Below, in pieces: positions 8,537-17,299 of a stretch of DNA of 64,000 nt. The notes beneath the pieces were generated by a model that made no database searches, was not told the DNA's origin, and saw nothing but the letters and a program-made list of their open reading frames with translations. Every line of letters begins with the position of its first letter. The first letter of the stretch is position 1. This DNA is from Pseudomonadota bacterium (lineage in GTDB: Bacteria > Pseudomonadota > Alphaproteobacteria > Rhizobiales > Xanthobacteraceae). The stretch lies in the NCBI GenBank assembly GCA_023387735.1, contig JAEWHP010000007.1:35559-99558 (forward strand), read 5' to 3'. Position numbers and translations under genes: made by a program.

Positions 8537-8803
8537 AGGGTACGATCCTCTTGAGGCAGGCGGCGGACACAAGCGGGAGCGTCTCAAGCCGGGTCTTGGT
8601 CGGTGACGAACCTGATTCGCGGGCCAATTTCGCCAGCAACAAGGGCCATCACGTACCGATTCGCTTTCAGGTAAGAGATTGTTACAGATTCACAAGCTTT
8701 GGCACTCTATCCCAGATTTGAGCGGCGGTTGGATGAATGTCCTGTAATGCGGTGAAATAGAGCAGTTGCGGCAGGGCAGGCAACCCGCGATTTGGGCATT
8801 GGC

Positions 8804-9373
8804 ATGGGAAGAAAAGCGTTTTCAATCACTTATCGGACAGATGCACGTGATCGACCGCTTTCGGCGATCGGCGTTCGAGCAGCCGCCGGCGATCCGCGAC
8901 GGGGCTGGCTGACGGCCGACGGCTGGACCGTGCCGGTGGCACTTGGTCGCGGCGGCATCCTCGCCAACAAGTTGGAAGGCGACGGCGGAACCCCCCGGGG
9001 CACTTTCCACCCCCGGCAATTATGGTGGCGCGCCGACCGCCATCCGAGACCACGCACCTTTCTGCCGGTCCGGCCGATCCGGCCCGAAGATGCCTGGTGC
9101 GAGGACCCACAGGACCGCCATTACAACCAGCCGATCCGCCTGGTCCGCGATCAGGCCGGCGACCGGCTGACGCGCGAGGACCATCTCTACGACTTCATCG
9201 TCGAGATCGACCACAACGCCGCGCCCCGCATCGCCGGCAGGGGCAGCGCCGTGTTCCTGCATCTGGCCCGAACCAATTTCTCTCCGACGGCGGGATGCGT
9301 CTCGATGACGAAATCCGCCATGCTGCGGCTGTTGCGGCGAATGGGTCCGCGCACCAGGATCATCATCGGCTGA
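8804..9373 (+). CDS. YkuD-domain protein (L,D-transpeptidase family)
   Basis: 189 residues from the ATG at 8804 (a TTG at 8792 is also in frame). The catalytic block FLHLARTNFSPTAGCVSM has the conserved His153 and nucleophile Cys165. The earlier GGILANKLEGDGGTPRG resembles the fold's first strands. L,D-transpeptidases of this superfamily form 3-3 peptidoglycan crosslinks or attach lipoproteins in the periplasm, but this one has no recognisable signal peptide (it starts MGRKAFSITYRTDARD). It belongs to the compact YkuD/COG3786-like group whose substrates are poorly known. It is divergent from the response regulator across a 267-base gap. Confidence 0.75.
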   Translation: MGRKAFSITYRTDARDRPLSAIGVRAAAGDPRRGWLTADGWTVPVALGRGGILANKLEGDGGTPRGTFHPRQLWWRADRHPRPRTFLPVRPIRPEDAWCEDPQDRHYNQPIRLVRDQAGDRLTREDHLYDFIVEIDHNAAPRIAGRGSAVFLHLARTNFSPTAGCVSMTKSAMLRLLRRMGPRTRIIIG

Positions 9374-9389
9374 CCGAGGGAGTAGAACC

Positions 9390-10175
9390 ATGCTCGACAA
9401 GAACGCGATAGCGGCAGCATCCAAGGTCCTGCACGACCATTGGCGCGGCGGCACCAAGCTGGCGGGTCTCGATGCCGCCCAGCGGCCGCACGATCGCAAC
9501 GAGGCTTACGCGATCCAGGCCGCGATCGAGCAATATTCGTCCGCGCCTCTGTTCGGCTGGAAGATCGCGGCCACCAGCGCGGCCGGACAGAAGCATATCA
9601 ATGTCGAAGGCCCGATGGCCGGGCGCATCCTGGCCGAGACCGTGATTGCAGATGGTGGCACGGCGTCGATGGAAGGCAACGACATGCGCGTCGCCGAGCC
9701 CGAATTCGCCTTCCGCATGCGCGTGGACCTGCCGCCGCGCGCGGCGGCCTATACGGTTCAAGAGGCCCTCGACGCGGTCGACACGCTGCACCCCGCCATC
9801 GAGATTCCGGATTCGCGCTTTGCGGACTTCGTCAGCGCCGGCGCCGCGCAGATCATCGCCGACAACGCTTGCGCGCATCTGTTTGTGCTCGGGCCTGCCA
9901 CGACCGCGGACTGGCGTGCGATGGACCTCGTCGAGGAGCGGCCCGTCATCTCGATGCGCGGTGAAAAGTTCGTCGGCTACGGCAAGAACGTGCTCGGCGA
10001 TCCCCGCGTCGCGCTGACATGGCTCGCCAACGAATTGCGCCAGCTTGGGGTAACGTTGAAAGCGGGGCAGGTCGTCACGACAGGCACCTGCCATCCGCCG
10101 CTGCCGATTCAATCAGGCGATTTCTGCGCGGTCGATTTTGGTGCGCTTGGAAAAGTGTCCGTGGGGTTTGGATAA
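9390..10175 (+). CDS. Fumarylacetoacetase-fold hydratase (2-keto-4-pentenoate hydratase family)
   Basis: 261-residue protein of the FAH / 2-keto-4-pentenoate hydratase family. These Mg-dependent enzymes add water to or decarboxylate 2-oxo acids in aromatic catabolism. Visible features are FGWKIAATSAAGQ, the acidic AEPEFAFRM block that supplies metal ligands, HPAIEIPDSRF and the C-terminal TGTCHPPLPIQSGDFCAVDFGALG. It starts 16 bases after the YkuD gene, so the two may be cotranscribed, but no other aromatic-degradation gene is near. The substrate cannot be assigned. Confidence 0.82.
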   Translation: MLDKNAIAAASKVLHDHWRGGTKLAGLDAAQRPHDRNEAYAIQAAIEQYSSAPLFGWKIAATSAAGQKHINVEGPMAGRILAETVIADGGTASMEGNDMRVAEPEFAFRMRVDLPPRAAAYTVQEALDAVDTLHPAIEIPDSRFADFVSAGAAQIIADNACAHLFVLGPATTADWRAMDLVEERPVISMRGEKFVGYGKNVLGDPRVALTWLANELRQLGVTLKAGQVVTTGTCHPPLPIQSGDFCAVDFGALGKVSVGFG

Positions 10176-10191
10176 GCGCACCACCCTCAGC

Positions 10192-10339
10192 GTCGTCCCG
10201 GCGAAGGCCGTCCACACCATCACCGCGTGATCTATCGATGGAGGGCGGTGGCTGACGCTCTGCGTTTGCAGATCGCCGCGGTGGGTTGTGCCTATTGGCG
10301 GGGCTGCGGCGTATGGGTCCCGGCCTTCGCCGGGACGAC
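10192..10339. repeat. Inverted repeat (REP-like), 19-bp perfect arms
   Basis: Left arm 10192-10210 and right arm 10321-10339 are exact reverse complements (GTCGTCCCGGCGAAGGCCG), separated by 110 bases. The element sits between two convergent genes. The core matches a repeat I recall as widespread in Bradyrhizobium intergenic DNA. Confidence 0.8.
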
Positions 10340-10350
10340 AGCATCGCTAG

Positions 10351-11028
10351 CTAACGGTGCCCAAAGATCGCCGAACCCACGCGCACATGCGTTGCGCCGA
10401 ACTGGATCGCGATGGCGAAATCGGCGCTCATGCCCATCGACAGGTTCTTCAGCCCGTTGCGCGCGGCGATCTTGGCGGTCAGCGCGAAATGCGGCGCCGG
10501 CGCCTGATCGACCGGCGGGATGCACATCAGGCCTGAAATAACGAGACCATATTCCTCGCGGCAGCTTGCGATGAAGGCATCTGCCTCGCCGGGCGCGACG
10601 CCGGCCTTTTGCGGTTCCTCGCCAGTGTTCAGCTGGACGAACAATTCCGGCCGTTTGTTCTGCGAATTGAATTCCTTCGCCAACGCTTCGCAAATGCTCG
10701 GGCGGTCGACCGAATGGATGGCATCGAACAGCGCCACCGCATCCTTTGCCTTGTTGGATTGCAGCGGCCCGATCAGATGCAGCGCAATCCCCGGGCAGGC
10801 CGCGATCAATTCCGGCCATTTTGCCTTGGCTTCCTGGACGCGGTTTTCGCCGAACACGCGCTGTCCGGCATCGATGATCGGCGAAATGGCTGATGCGTCG
10901 AACGTCTTCGATACGGCGATCAGCATCACCGAGGCGCGATCGCGCTTGGCTTCCCTGCACGCGCGCGCGATATCCTGCTCCACCTGGGCAAGTCCGGTTG
11001 GTAAAGGCTTGGTTAGCGGATCAGTCAT
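10351..11028 (-). CDS. YggS/PROSC-type pyridoxal phosphate homeostasis protein
   Basis: 225-residue single-domain PLP-binding protein (COG0325). These proteins buffer free PLP and affect amino-acid and keto-acid metabolism without a proven catalytic reaction. Signatures are the PLP lysine in MLIAVSKTFDA, FGENRVQEAKAKWPEL, LHLIGPLQSNKAKDAV and the phosphate-binding end LSMGMSADFAIAIQFGATHVRVGSAIFG. Length fits the family. Divergent from the diguanylate cyclase across 141 bases. Confidence 0.93.
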   Translation of the reverse strand: MTDPLTKPLPTGLAQVEQDIARACREAKRDRASVMLIAVSKTFDASAISPIIDAGQRVFGENRVQEAKAKWPELIAACPGIALHLIGPLQSNKAKDAVALFDAIHSVDRPSICEALAKEFNSQNKRPELFVQLNTGEEPQKAGVAPGEADAFIASCREEYGLVISGLMCIPPVDQAPAPHFALTAKIAARNGLKNLSMGMSADFAIAIQFGATHVRVGSAIFGHR

Positions 11029-11169
11029 GTCCCTCGTATCGCGTCGGCTTGGTGGTCATCCCGGATGAGGCCCGGAGCCAAAAAAATTCTACGGCATTTC
11101 CTCTAATTTTACCAAGTTCGGGAAAGGCTTCTTGAAACCTTCGCTCTACGTTCCGGGGCGGGGGGACAG

Positions 11170-12861
11170 ATGGCTGGCGTTACTTTCAACCGCAATCGGC
11201 TCAAACTCAAGAAGCTCCTGGGAATCCGGGCGCGGCTTGCGATGCTGGCCGTGCTGCTGGTGGCGCCCTTGATGCTGGACCGCGTCCGTTCGCTCGAGGA
11301 CGCGCGCGCGAAGCAGATAGCGCATGCCGCTGAGGAATACGCCACCATCACCCAGCACAGCGCCGAGACCCAGCGCGAGGTGATCTCCTCGGTCGAAACG
11401 ATGCTGAAATCGGCGGCCTATATCCGCGCTTCCTCAGGCGTCGGGCGGAGCTGCGAAATCCTGCGTGCCAGCCTGCCGACCAACCTGCCGTGGATTCGCA
11501 GTATCATGCTCGTCAGCAAGGACGGCGTGGTGCAATGCTCCACCCTGAACGTCCAGGTAGGCCTCAGCATTGGCGACCGTGACTATTTCAGGAAGGCGCA
11601 GGAGACCCGCGATTTTGTCTTCAGCGATTATCTGTTCGGCAAGACCAACAACCGGCCGATCATGATGGCGGCCTATCCGGTCGCCGCGATCAACCCGCAG
11701 GAAGATGCCGTGGTGGTCGCCGGCATGAACCTGGACTGGCTGTCCAGGATCATGGCCAAGCTTGGCGGACGGCCGGGCATTTCTTCCGTTCTCATTGACA
11801 GCACCGGCGTCGTGCTGGCCGCGCCTCCCGACCAGGCCAGCATGATCGGGCAGCCGCTGGACAACGTGCCGCTGCTGTCGGCCATTTCCTACAAGGCGCT
11901 GAGCTCCAATTCCGAAACCGGCTCGATTTCCTTCAGCACGTCCGACGGCTCCAAACGCGCGATCAGCTTCGCGCGCATTCCGGGAACGCAGTCGCGCCTG
12001 ATCGTCAGCATCGACGAGGCCGAAGTCACCGCGGCGATCAACCGCGAAATTCGCACCGCCTACCTGCAACTGGGATTCGTCTGCCTGTTCGTGCTGCTCG
12101 GCGCGCTGATCGGCGCGGAGAAGCTGATCATCAAGCCGATCGAAGTCATGACCGGGATGGCCCAGCGGTTCGGCGAGGGCGACTCGTCGGCGCGCGTCTC
12201 GCGCAGCCGCCTGCCGGCGGAGTTCATGCCGCTCGCCCGCGCCTTCAACGCGATGGCGGCCCGGCTCAGCCAGCGTGAGCGCGAACTCGTCGCCACCAAT
12301 GACCGGCTCACCGTGATGGCCTCGATCGACATGCTCTCGGGTCTCGCCAACCGCCGCGGCTTCCAGAGCCGGCTGGATTTCGAATGGTTGAAGGCGCAGC
12401 AGAACAACACCGAGCTGGCGCTGCTGATGATCGATGTCGATCATTTCAAGCTGTACAACGACACCTATGGCCACCCGGAAGGCGACGCGTGCCTCACCAG
12501 GCTTGGCGAAGCGCTGGCCGGCATCGCCGCCGGCACCATGGGCTTTGCCGGCCGCTATGGCGGCGAGGAGTTCTGCCTGCTGCTGCCGAACACCGGAGCG
12601 GTGAAGGCGTTGGAGGTCGGCGAGATCGTGCGGGCGGCGATCCAAGACCTCGGCCTGCCTCACGCCACCTCCAGCCACCAGACCGTCACCGTGAGCGTCG
12701 GCGTGGCGGCGACGCTGGCGAACGCTGCACAATCTCCCCATGAAATGATCGAGGCCGCGGACGCCGCCCTTTATGCCGCCAAGCACCGCGGCCGCAACAC
12801 CGTGGTCGAGCACGGCTTTGCCAAGCTGGTCGACGAGGTCGGCATGGCGCTGGCGGGGTGA
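11170..12861 (+). CDS. Membrane diguanylate cyclase with Cache-type sensor
   Basis: 563-residue inner-membrane enzyme making cyclic di-GMP. An N-terminal membrane segment (about 20-38) is followed by a periplasmic sensor resembling a dCache domain (about 45-285), a second membrane segment (about 297-318), a HAMP linker and a C-terminal GGDEF domain. The active-site motif is GGEEF at 464-468, preceded by DMLSGLANRRGF and MLMIDVDHFKLYNDTYGH-like residues, so the enzyme should be active. The RxxD inhibitory site normally five residues before GGEEF is absent (GTMG there). No EAL domain is present. The ligand sensed is unknown. Confidence 0.93.
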   Translation: MAGVTFNRNRLKLKKLLGIRARLAMLAVLLVAPLMLDRVRSLEDARAKQIAHAAEEYATITQHSAETQREVISSVETMLKSAAYIRASSGVGRSCEILRASLPTNLPWIRSIMLVSKDGVVQCSTLNVQVGLSIGDRDYFRKAQETRDFVFSDYLFGKTNNRPIMMAAYPVAAINPQEDAVVVAGMNLDWLSRIMAKLGGRPGISSVLIDSTGVVLAAPPDQASMIGQPLDNVPLLSAISYKALSSNSETGSISFSTSDGSKRAISFARIPGTQSRLIVSIDEAEVTAAINREIRTAYLQLGFVCLFVLLGALIGAEKLIIKPIEVMTGMAQRFGEGDSSARVSRSRLPAEFMPLARAFNAMAARLSQRERELVATNDRLTVMASIDMLSGLANRRGFQSRLDFEWLKAQQNNTELALLMIDVDHFKLYNDTYGHPEGDACLTRLGEALAGIAAGTMGFAGRYGGEEFCLLLPNTGAVKALEVGEIVRAAIQDLGLPHATSSHQTVTVSVGVAATLANAAQSPHEMIEAADAALYAAKHRGRNTVVEHGFAKLVDEVGMALAG

Positions 12862-12992
12862 CGGGGAGCCTACATCTGCCAGCAAAGACGGCCCTCCCCG
12901 CTCGCCCCGGCCGTTGACCCCGCAGGCGCTTTTGTGGCCTAGTCCGCCGTCCTCTGACGGGACCCGAATCCACAAAAAAGCCCTGCGATTCC

Positions 12993-15617
12993 ATGACCTC
13001 CGAACGCTACAACGCCCGTGATTCCGAGCCGCGCTGGCAACGCCAGTGGGACGAAAAGGCGATCTTCGCCTCGAAAAACGACGATCCGCGGCCGAAATAC
13101 TACGTGCTCGAGATGTTCCCCTACCCGTCCGGGCGCATCCATATCGGGCATGTCCGGAACTACACGCTGGGCGACGTGCTGGCGCGGTTCATGCGCGCCA
13201 AGGGGTTCAACGTGCTGCACCCGATGGGCTGGGACGCCTTCGGCCTGCCGGCCGAGAATGCCGCGATCGAACGCAAGGTGGCGCCGAAGGCCTGGACCTA
13301 CGACAACATCGCCGCGATGAAGAAGCAGCTGCGCTCGATCGGGCTGTCGCTGGACTGGTCGCGCGAGTTCGCGACCTGCGATCCCTCCTACTACAAGCAT
13401 CAGCAGAAGATGTTTCTGGACTTCCTGCGCGCAGGGCTCGCCGAGCGCGAGAAGCGGAAGATCAACTGGGACCCGGTCGACATGACCGTGCTGGCCAACG
13501 AGCAGGTGATCGACGGCCGCGGCTGGCGCTCCGGCGCCGTGGTCGAGCAGCGCGAGATGAACCAGTGGGTCTTCAAGATCACGAAGTACTCGCAGGAACT
13601 GCTGGACGCGCTCGACGGCCTGGACCGCTGGCCCGACAAGGTCCGCCTGATGCAGCGCAACTGGATCGGCCGCTCGGAAGGCCTGCTGATCCGCTTTGCG
13701 CTGGATGCGGCGACGACGCCGGCCGGCGAAACCGAGCTGAAGATATTCACGACGCGGCCCGACACGCTGTTCGGCGCAAAATTCATGGCGATCTCGGCAG
13801 ATCATCCGCTGGCGCAGGCTGCCGCCGCAAAGAACCCGAAGCTGGCCGAATTCATCGCCGACGTGAAGAAGATCGGCACCGCGCAGGAAATCATCGACAC
13901 CGCCGAGAAGCAGGGCTTTGACACCGGCATCAAGGCGGTCCACCCGTTCGATCCGAACTGGAAGCTGCCGGTCTACGTGGCGAACTTCGTGCTGATGGAA
14001 TATGGCACCGGCGCGATCTTCGGCTGCCCGGCACACGACCAGCGCGACCTCGACTTCGTCAACAAGTACAATCTCGGCAACATCCCGGTGGTCTGCCCCG
14101 AGGGCCAGGACCCGAAGACGTTTGTCATTACCGAGACCGCCTTCGACGGCGACGGCCGCATGATCAATTCCCGCTTCCTCGATGGCATGACCATCGAGCA
14201 GGCCAAGGAAGATGTCGCCAAGCGGCTGGAAAGTGAAATTCGCGGCAACGCGCCGGTCGGCGAGCGGCAGGTGAATTTCCGCCTGCGCGACTGGGGCATC
14301 TCACGCCAGCGCTATTGGGGCTGCCCGATCCCGGTGATCCATTGCCCGAAATGCGATGTGGTGCCGGTGCCGGATGCGGACCTGCCCGTGACGCTGCCGG
14401 AGGACGCCACCTTCGACAAGCCCGGCAACGCGCTCGACCATCATCCGACATGGAAGCACGTCAACTGCCCGAAATGCGGGGCTAAGGCGCAGCGCGAAAC
14501 CGATACCATGGACACGTTCGTCGATTCGTCCTGGTATTTCGCGCGCTTCACCGATCCGTGGAACGAGAACGCGCCGACCACGCCCAAGATCGCCAACCGC
14601 ATGATGCCGGTGGATCAATATATCGGCGGCGTCGAGCACGCGATCCTGCATCTGCTCTACAGCCGCTTCTTCACCCGCGCGATGAAGGCGACCGGCCATA
14701 TCGCCATGGACGAGCCGTTCGCCGGCATGTTCACGCAGGGCATGGTGGTGCACGAGACCTATCAGAAGGCCGACGGCACTTACGTGACGCCGGCCGAGGT
14801 GAAGGTCGAGGTGGTCGGCAGCGAGCGCCGCGCCAGCATGATCTATGGCGACGAGCGGGTGACGATCGGCCCGATCGAGAAGATGTCGAAGTCGAAGAAG
14901 AACACCGTCGACCCCGACGACATCATCGCGACCTACGGCGCCGACGTCGCGCGCTGGTTCATGCTGTCGGATTCGCCGCCCGACCGCGACGTGATCTGGA
15001 GCGACGAGCGCGTGCAGGGCGCCTCGCGGTTCGTGCAGCGGCTGTGGCGGCTGGTGAACGAATCCGCCGAACTGGCCAAGTCAGCGCCGGAAGACCGGCC
15101 GGCCGCGTTCGGCCCGGACGCGCTGGCGCTGCGCAAGGCGGCCCATGGCGCGCTGGACAAGGTCTCCTCCGGGATCGAGCGGCTGCATTTCAACGTCTGC
15201 CTCGCCCATATCCGCGAATTCGCCAATGCCTTCGCCGAGGTGCTGGCACGGGAAGGCAAGCCGGCGCCGGACCTGGCCTGGTCGATTCGCGAGGCTTCCG
15301 TCATCCTGGTCCAGCTGTTTGCGCCGATGATGCCACATCTGGCCGAGGAGTGCTGGACGGTGCTGGGCCAGTCCGGGCTGATTTCGGAGGCCGATTGGCC
15401 GCAAATCGAACGCGATTTGCTGGTCGAAGACACCGTAACGCTGGTGGTCCAGGTCAATGGCAAGAAGCGGGGTGATGTTACCGTGCCACGGGTCGCCCAA
15501 AATCCGGAAATTGAGGCTGCCGTTTTGGCGCTCGATGCGGTAAAACTCGCACTCGGCGGCAAGGCCGTCCGCAAGGTAATCGTGGTTCCCATGAGGATCG
15601 TGAATGTCGTTGGCTAG
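12993..15617 (+). CDS. leuS: Leucyl-tRNA synthetase
   Basis: Class Ia aminoacyl-tRNA synthetase charging tRNA-Leu, 874 residues, full length. The HIGH motif is at 50-53 in PSGRIHIGHVRNYTLGD and KMSKS at 630-634. The CP1 editing domain lies between, with FTTRPDTLFGAKFMAIS and GCPAHDQRD. Zinc-type cysteine pairs occur at CPKCDVVP and CPKCGAKAQRETDTMDTFVDSSW. The 3' end overlaps lptE by 14 bases, so lptE is translationally coupled. Confidence 0.98.
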   Translation: MTSERYNARDSEPRWQRQWDEKAIFASKNDDPRPKYYVLEMFPYPSGRIHIGHVRNYTLGDVLARFMRAKGFNVLHPMGWDAFGLPAENAAIERKVAPKAWTYDNIAAMKKQLRSIGLSLDWSREFATCDPSYYKHQQKMFLDFLRAGLAEREKRKINWDPVDMTVLANEQVIDGRGWRSGAVVEQREMNQWVFKITKYSQELLDALDGLDRWPDKVRLMQRNWIGRSEGLLIRFALDAATTPAGETELKIFTTRPDTLFGAKFMAISADHPLAQAAAAKNPKLAEFIADVKKIGTAQEIIDTAEKQGFDTGIKAVHPFDPNWKLPVYVANFVLMEYGTGAIFGCPAHDQRDLDFVNKYNLGNIPVVCPEGQDPKTFVITETAFDGDGRMINSRFLDGMTIEQAKEDVAKRLESEIRGNAPVGERQVNFRLRDWGISRQRYWGCPIPVIHCPKCDVVPVPDADLPVTLPEDATFDKPGNALDHHPTWKHVNCPKCGAKAQRETDTMDTFVDSSWYFARFTDPWNENAPTTPKIANRMMPVDQYIGGVEHAILHLLYSRFFTRAMKATGHIAMDEPFAGMFTQGMVVHETYQKADGTYVTPAEVKVEVVGSERRASMIYGDERVTIGPIEKMSKSKKNTVDPDDIIATYGADVARWFMLSDSPPDRDVIWSDERVQGASRFVQRLWRLVNESAELAKSAPEDRPAAFGPDALALRKAAHGALDKVSSGIERLHFNVCLAHIREFANAFAEVLAREGKPAPDLAWSIREASVILVQLFAPMMPHLAEECWTVLGQSGLISEADWPQIERDLLVEDTVTLVVQVNGKKRGDVTVPRVAQNPEIEAAVLALDAVKLALGGKAVRKVIVVPMRIVNVVG

Positions 15618-16155
15618 GTTCCGGATCGCCGCTCGGCTATTCGCCGTCGCCGCTCTGGCGGCGCTCACGGCCGGCTGCTTCCAGCCGATGTATGCCGAAC
15701 GTACCGACGGCACGCCCGGCTTGCGCGAAAAGCTGATGGGCGTGGAAGTCCCGCCGGTCGAGAAAGCCAATGCGTCCCGCGAGGCCCGCATCCAGGTGGA
15801 GATCCGCAACGCGCTCGCATTCAAGCTCTACGGCAGCGCCACCGGCATGCCGCCGACCCATCGGCTGGTGCTGCGCTTCAACACCACCCGTTCGTCGCTG
15901 ATCCTCGACCCGAACACCGCGCTGCCGTCGAGCGAAAACTACGGCATCGATGCGCAGTACAATTTGATCGACCTTGCAACCAACAAATCGGTCATGACCG
16001 GGAACACCTTCTCCCGCGTGTCGTATGACATTCCCGGCAATCTGCAGCGCTTCGCCCGCCAGCGCGCCTTCCGCGATGCCGAGGATCGCGCCGCCCAGGA
16101 GATCGCGGAAAACATCCAGACCCGGCTGGCGTCGTTCTTCGTCGCCGGCACCTGA
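15604..16155 (+). CDS. lptE: LPS assembly lipoprotein LptE
   Basis: 183-residue outer-membrane lipoprotein, partner of LptD in inserting lipopolysaccharide. The signal peptide ends in the lipobox LTAGC with Cys25 as the predicted lipidated residue, followed by FQPMYAERTDG, which is characteristic of alphaproteobacterial LptE (LPS assembly). It overlaps the leuS stop by 14 bases. The leuS-lptE-holA order is the same as in many proteobacteria. Confidence 0.9.
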   Translation: MSLARFRIAARLFAVAALAALTAGCFQPMYAERTDGTPGLREKLMGVEVPPVEKANASREARIQVEIRNALAFKLYGSATGMPPTHRLVLRFNTTRSSLILDPNTALPSSENYGIDAQYNLIDLATNKSVMTGNTFSRVSYDIPGNLQRFARQRAFRDAEDRAAQEIAENIQTRLASFFVAGT

Positions 16156-16160
16156 CACTC

Positions 16161-16251
16161 CGTCATTCCGGGGCGTGCGGAGCACGAACCCGGAATCTCC
16201 TGCAATCTCCGGATTCCGGGTCCACGCGAAGACGCGTGTCCCGGAATGACG
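16161..16251. repeat. CGTCATTCCGG palindromic element, copy 1
   Basis: Outer arms CGTCATTCCGGG (16161-16172) and CCCGGAATGACG (16240-16251) are perfect reverse complements. An inner pair ACCCGGAATC/GATTCCGGGT is nested inside. The element fills nearly the whole lptE-holA gap and ends 2 bases before the holA ribosome binding site. A second copy is at 18257-18362. Confidence 0.85.
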
Positions 16252-16267
16252 TCAGGAAAGCTTGGTC

Positions 16268-17296
16268 GTGGTCGCGCTTCGCGGAAAAGAAATCGACGCC
16301 TTTCTCGCCCGGCCCGATCCCGGTCGCCCCATCATCCTGCTGTACGGTCCCGACGCGGGTCTCGTGCGCGAACGTGCCGACGCGCTTGTTGCGTCCGCCG
16401 TCGACGATCCGAACGATCCGTTCTCGCTGGTACGGCTGGACGGCGACGGCCTGTCGGCTGAACCTTCTCGGCTGGTGGACGAGGCGATGACGATACCGAT
16501 GTTCGGCGGCCGTCGCGCGATACGGGTGCGCGCGGGCTCAAAGAATTTCGCCGGCGGCGTCGATGCGCTGGCGGATTCATCGATCAAGGATTGCCGGATC
16601 GTGATCGAGGCCGGCGAGTTGCGGCCGGAGTCGCCGCTGCGGAAGGCCTGCGAGCGCGCCAAAACCGCGGTCGCCATCGCCTGTTATCCCGACACCGAGC
16701 GCGACCTCGCCCGGCTGATCGATGAGGAGCTGAAGACTTCCAATTTGCGCATCGCCGCCGACGCCCGCGCGGTGCTGATGTCGCTGCTCGGCGGCGACCG
16801 GCAGGCTTCGCGCAACGAGCTGCGCAAGCTTGCGCTCTATGCCCACGGCAAGGGCGAGATCGAACTCGACGATGTCATGACCGTGGTCTCCGACGCGTCC
16901 GAGCTGAAGCTCGACCCGATCGTCGACGGCGCCTTTGCCGGCAGGCCGGAGGTGGTAGAAAGCGAATTCGCAAAGGCGATGGTCGCCGGCACCTATCCAG
17001 GCGTGATCATCTCCGCCGCGCAGCGCCAGGCGGCATGGCTGCACAAATCCGCGTTGGCGGTGGCCGAAGGCACCCCGGTCTCGACCCTGCTCGAAAGCGG
17101 CTATCCGCGGCTGCACTTCTCGCGCAAGGGCGCCGTCGAAATCGCGCTGCGCAATTTCAGCGTGGCGCGGCTGGCTGCCATCATCGACCAGCTCGGCACC
17201 GCCGCCCTCGACATGCGCAAGCAGGCCTCGCTGGCGTCGGCGATCGCACAACGAACGCTGCTGTCGATCGCAGCGAATGCGAAGCGGCGGGGTTGA
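16268..17296 (+). CDS. holA: DNA polymerase III subunit delta
   Basis: Clamp-loader subunit that opens the beta sliding clamp, 342 residues. GTG at 16268 is the preferred start: AGGAAAG at 16254-16260 lies seven bases upstream, whereas the in-frame TTG at 16262 is too close to it. The family blocks PIILLYGPDAGLVRERADAL, GGRRAIRV and LLGGDRQASRNELRKLALY are present. The degenerate nucleotide-binding site is usual for delta. It converges with parB, with 3 bases between the stops. The 5' leader is a palindromic repeat that could fold and influence its expression. Confidence 0.93.
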   Translation: MVALRGKEIDAFLARPDPGRPIILLYGPDAGLVRERADALVASAVDDPNDPFSLVRLDGDGLSAEPSRLVDEAMTIPMFGGRRAIRVRAGSKNFAGGVDALADSSIKDCRIVIEAGELRPESPLRKACERAKTAVAIACYPDTERDLARLIDEELKTSNLRIAADARAVLMSLLGGDRQASRNELRKLALYAHGKGEIELDDVMTVVSDASELKLDPIVDGAFAGRPEVVESEFAKAMVAGTYPGVIISAAQRQAAWLHKSALAVAEGTPVSTLLESGYPRLHFSRKGAVEIALRNFSVARLAAIIDQLGTAALDMRKQASLASAIAQRTLLSIAANAKRRG

Positions 17297-17299
17297 AGA

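Noticed and set aside
11434..12975. 513-residue minus-strand open frame opposite the diguanylate cyclase
   Set aside because: Shadow frame opposite a clear GGDEF gene.
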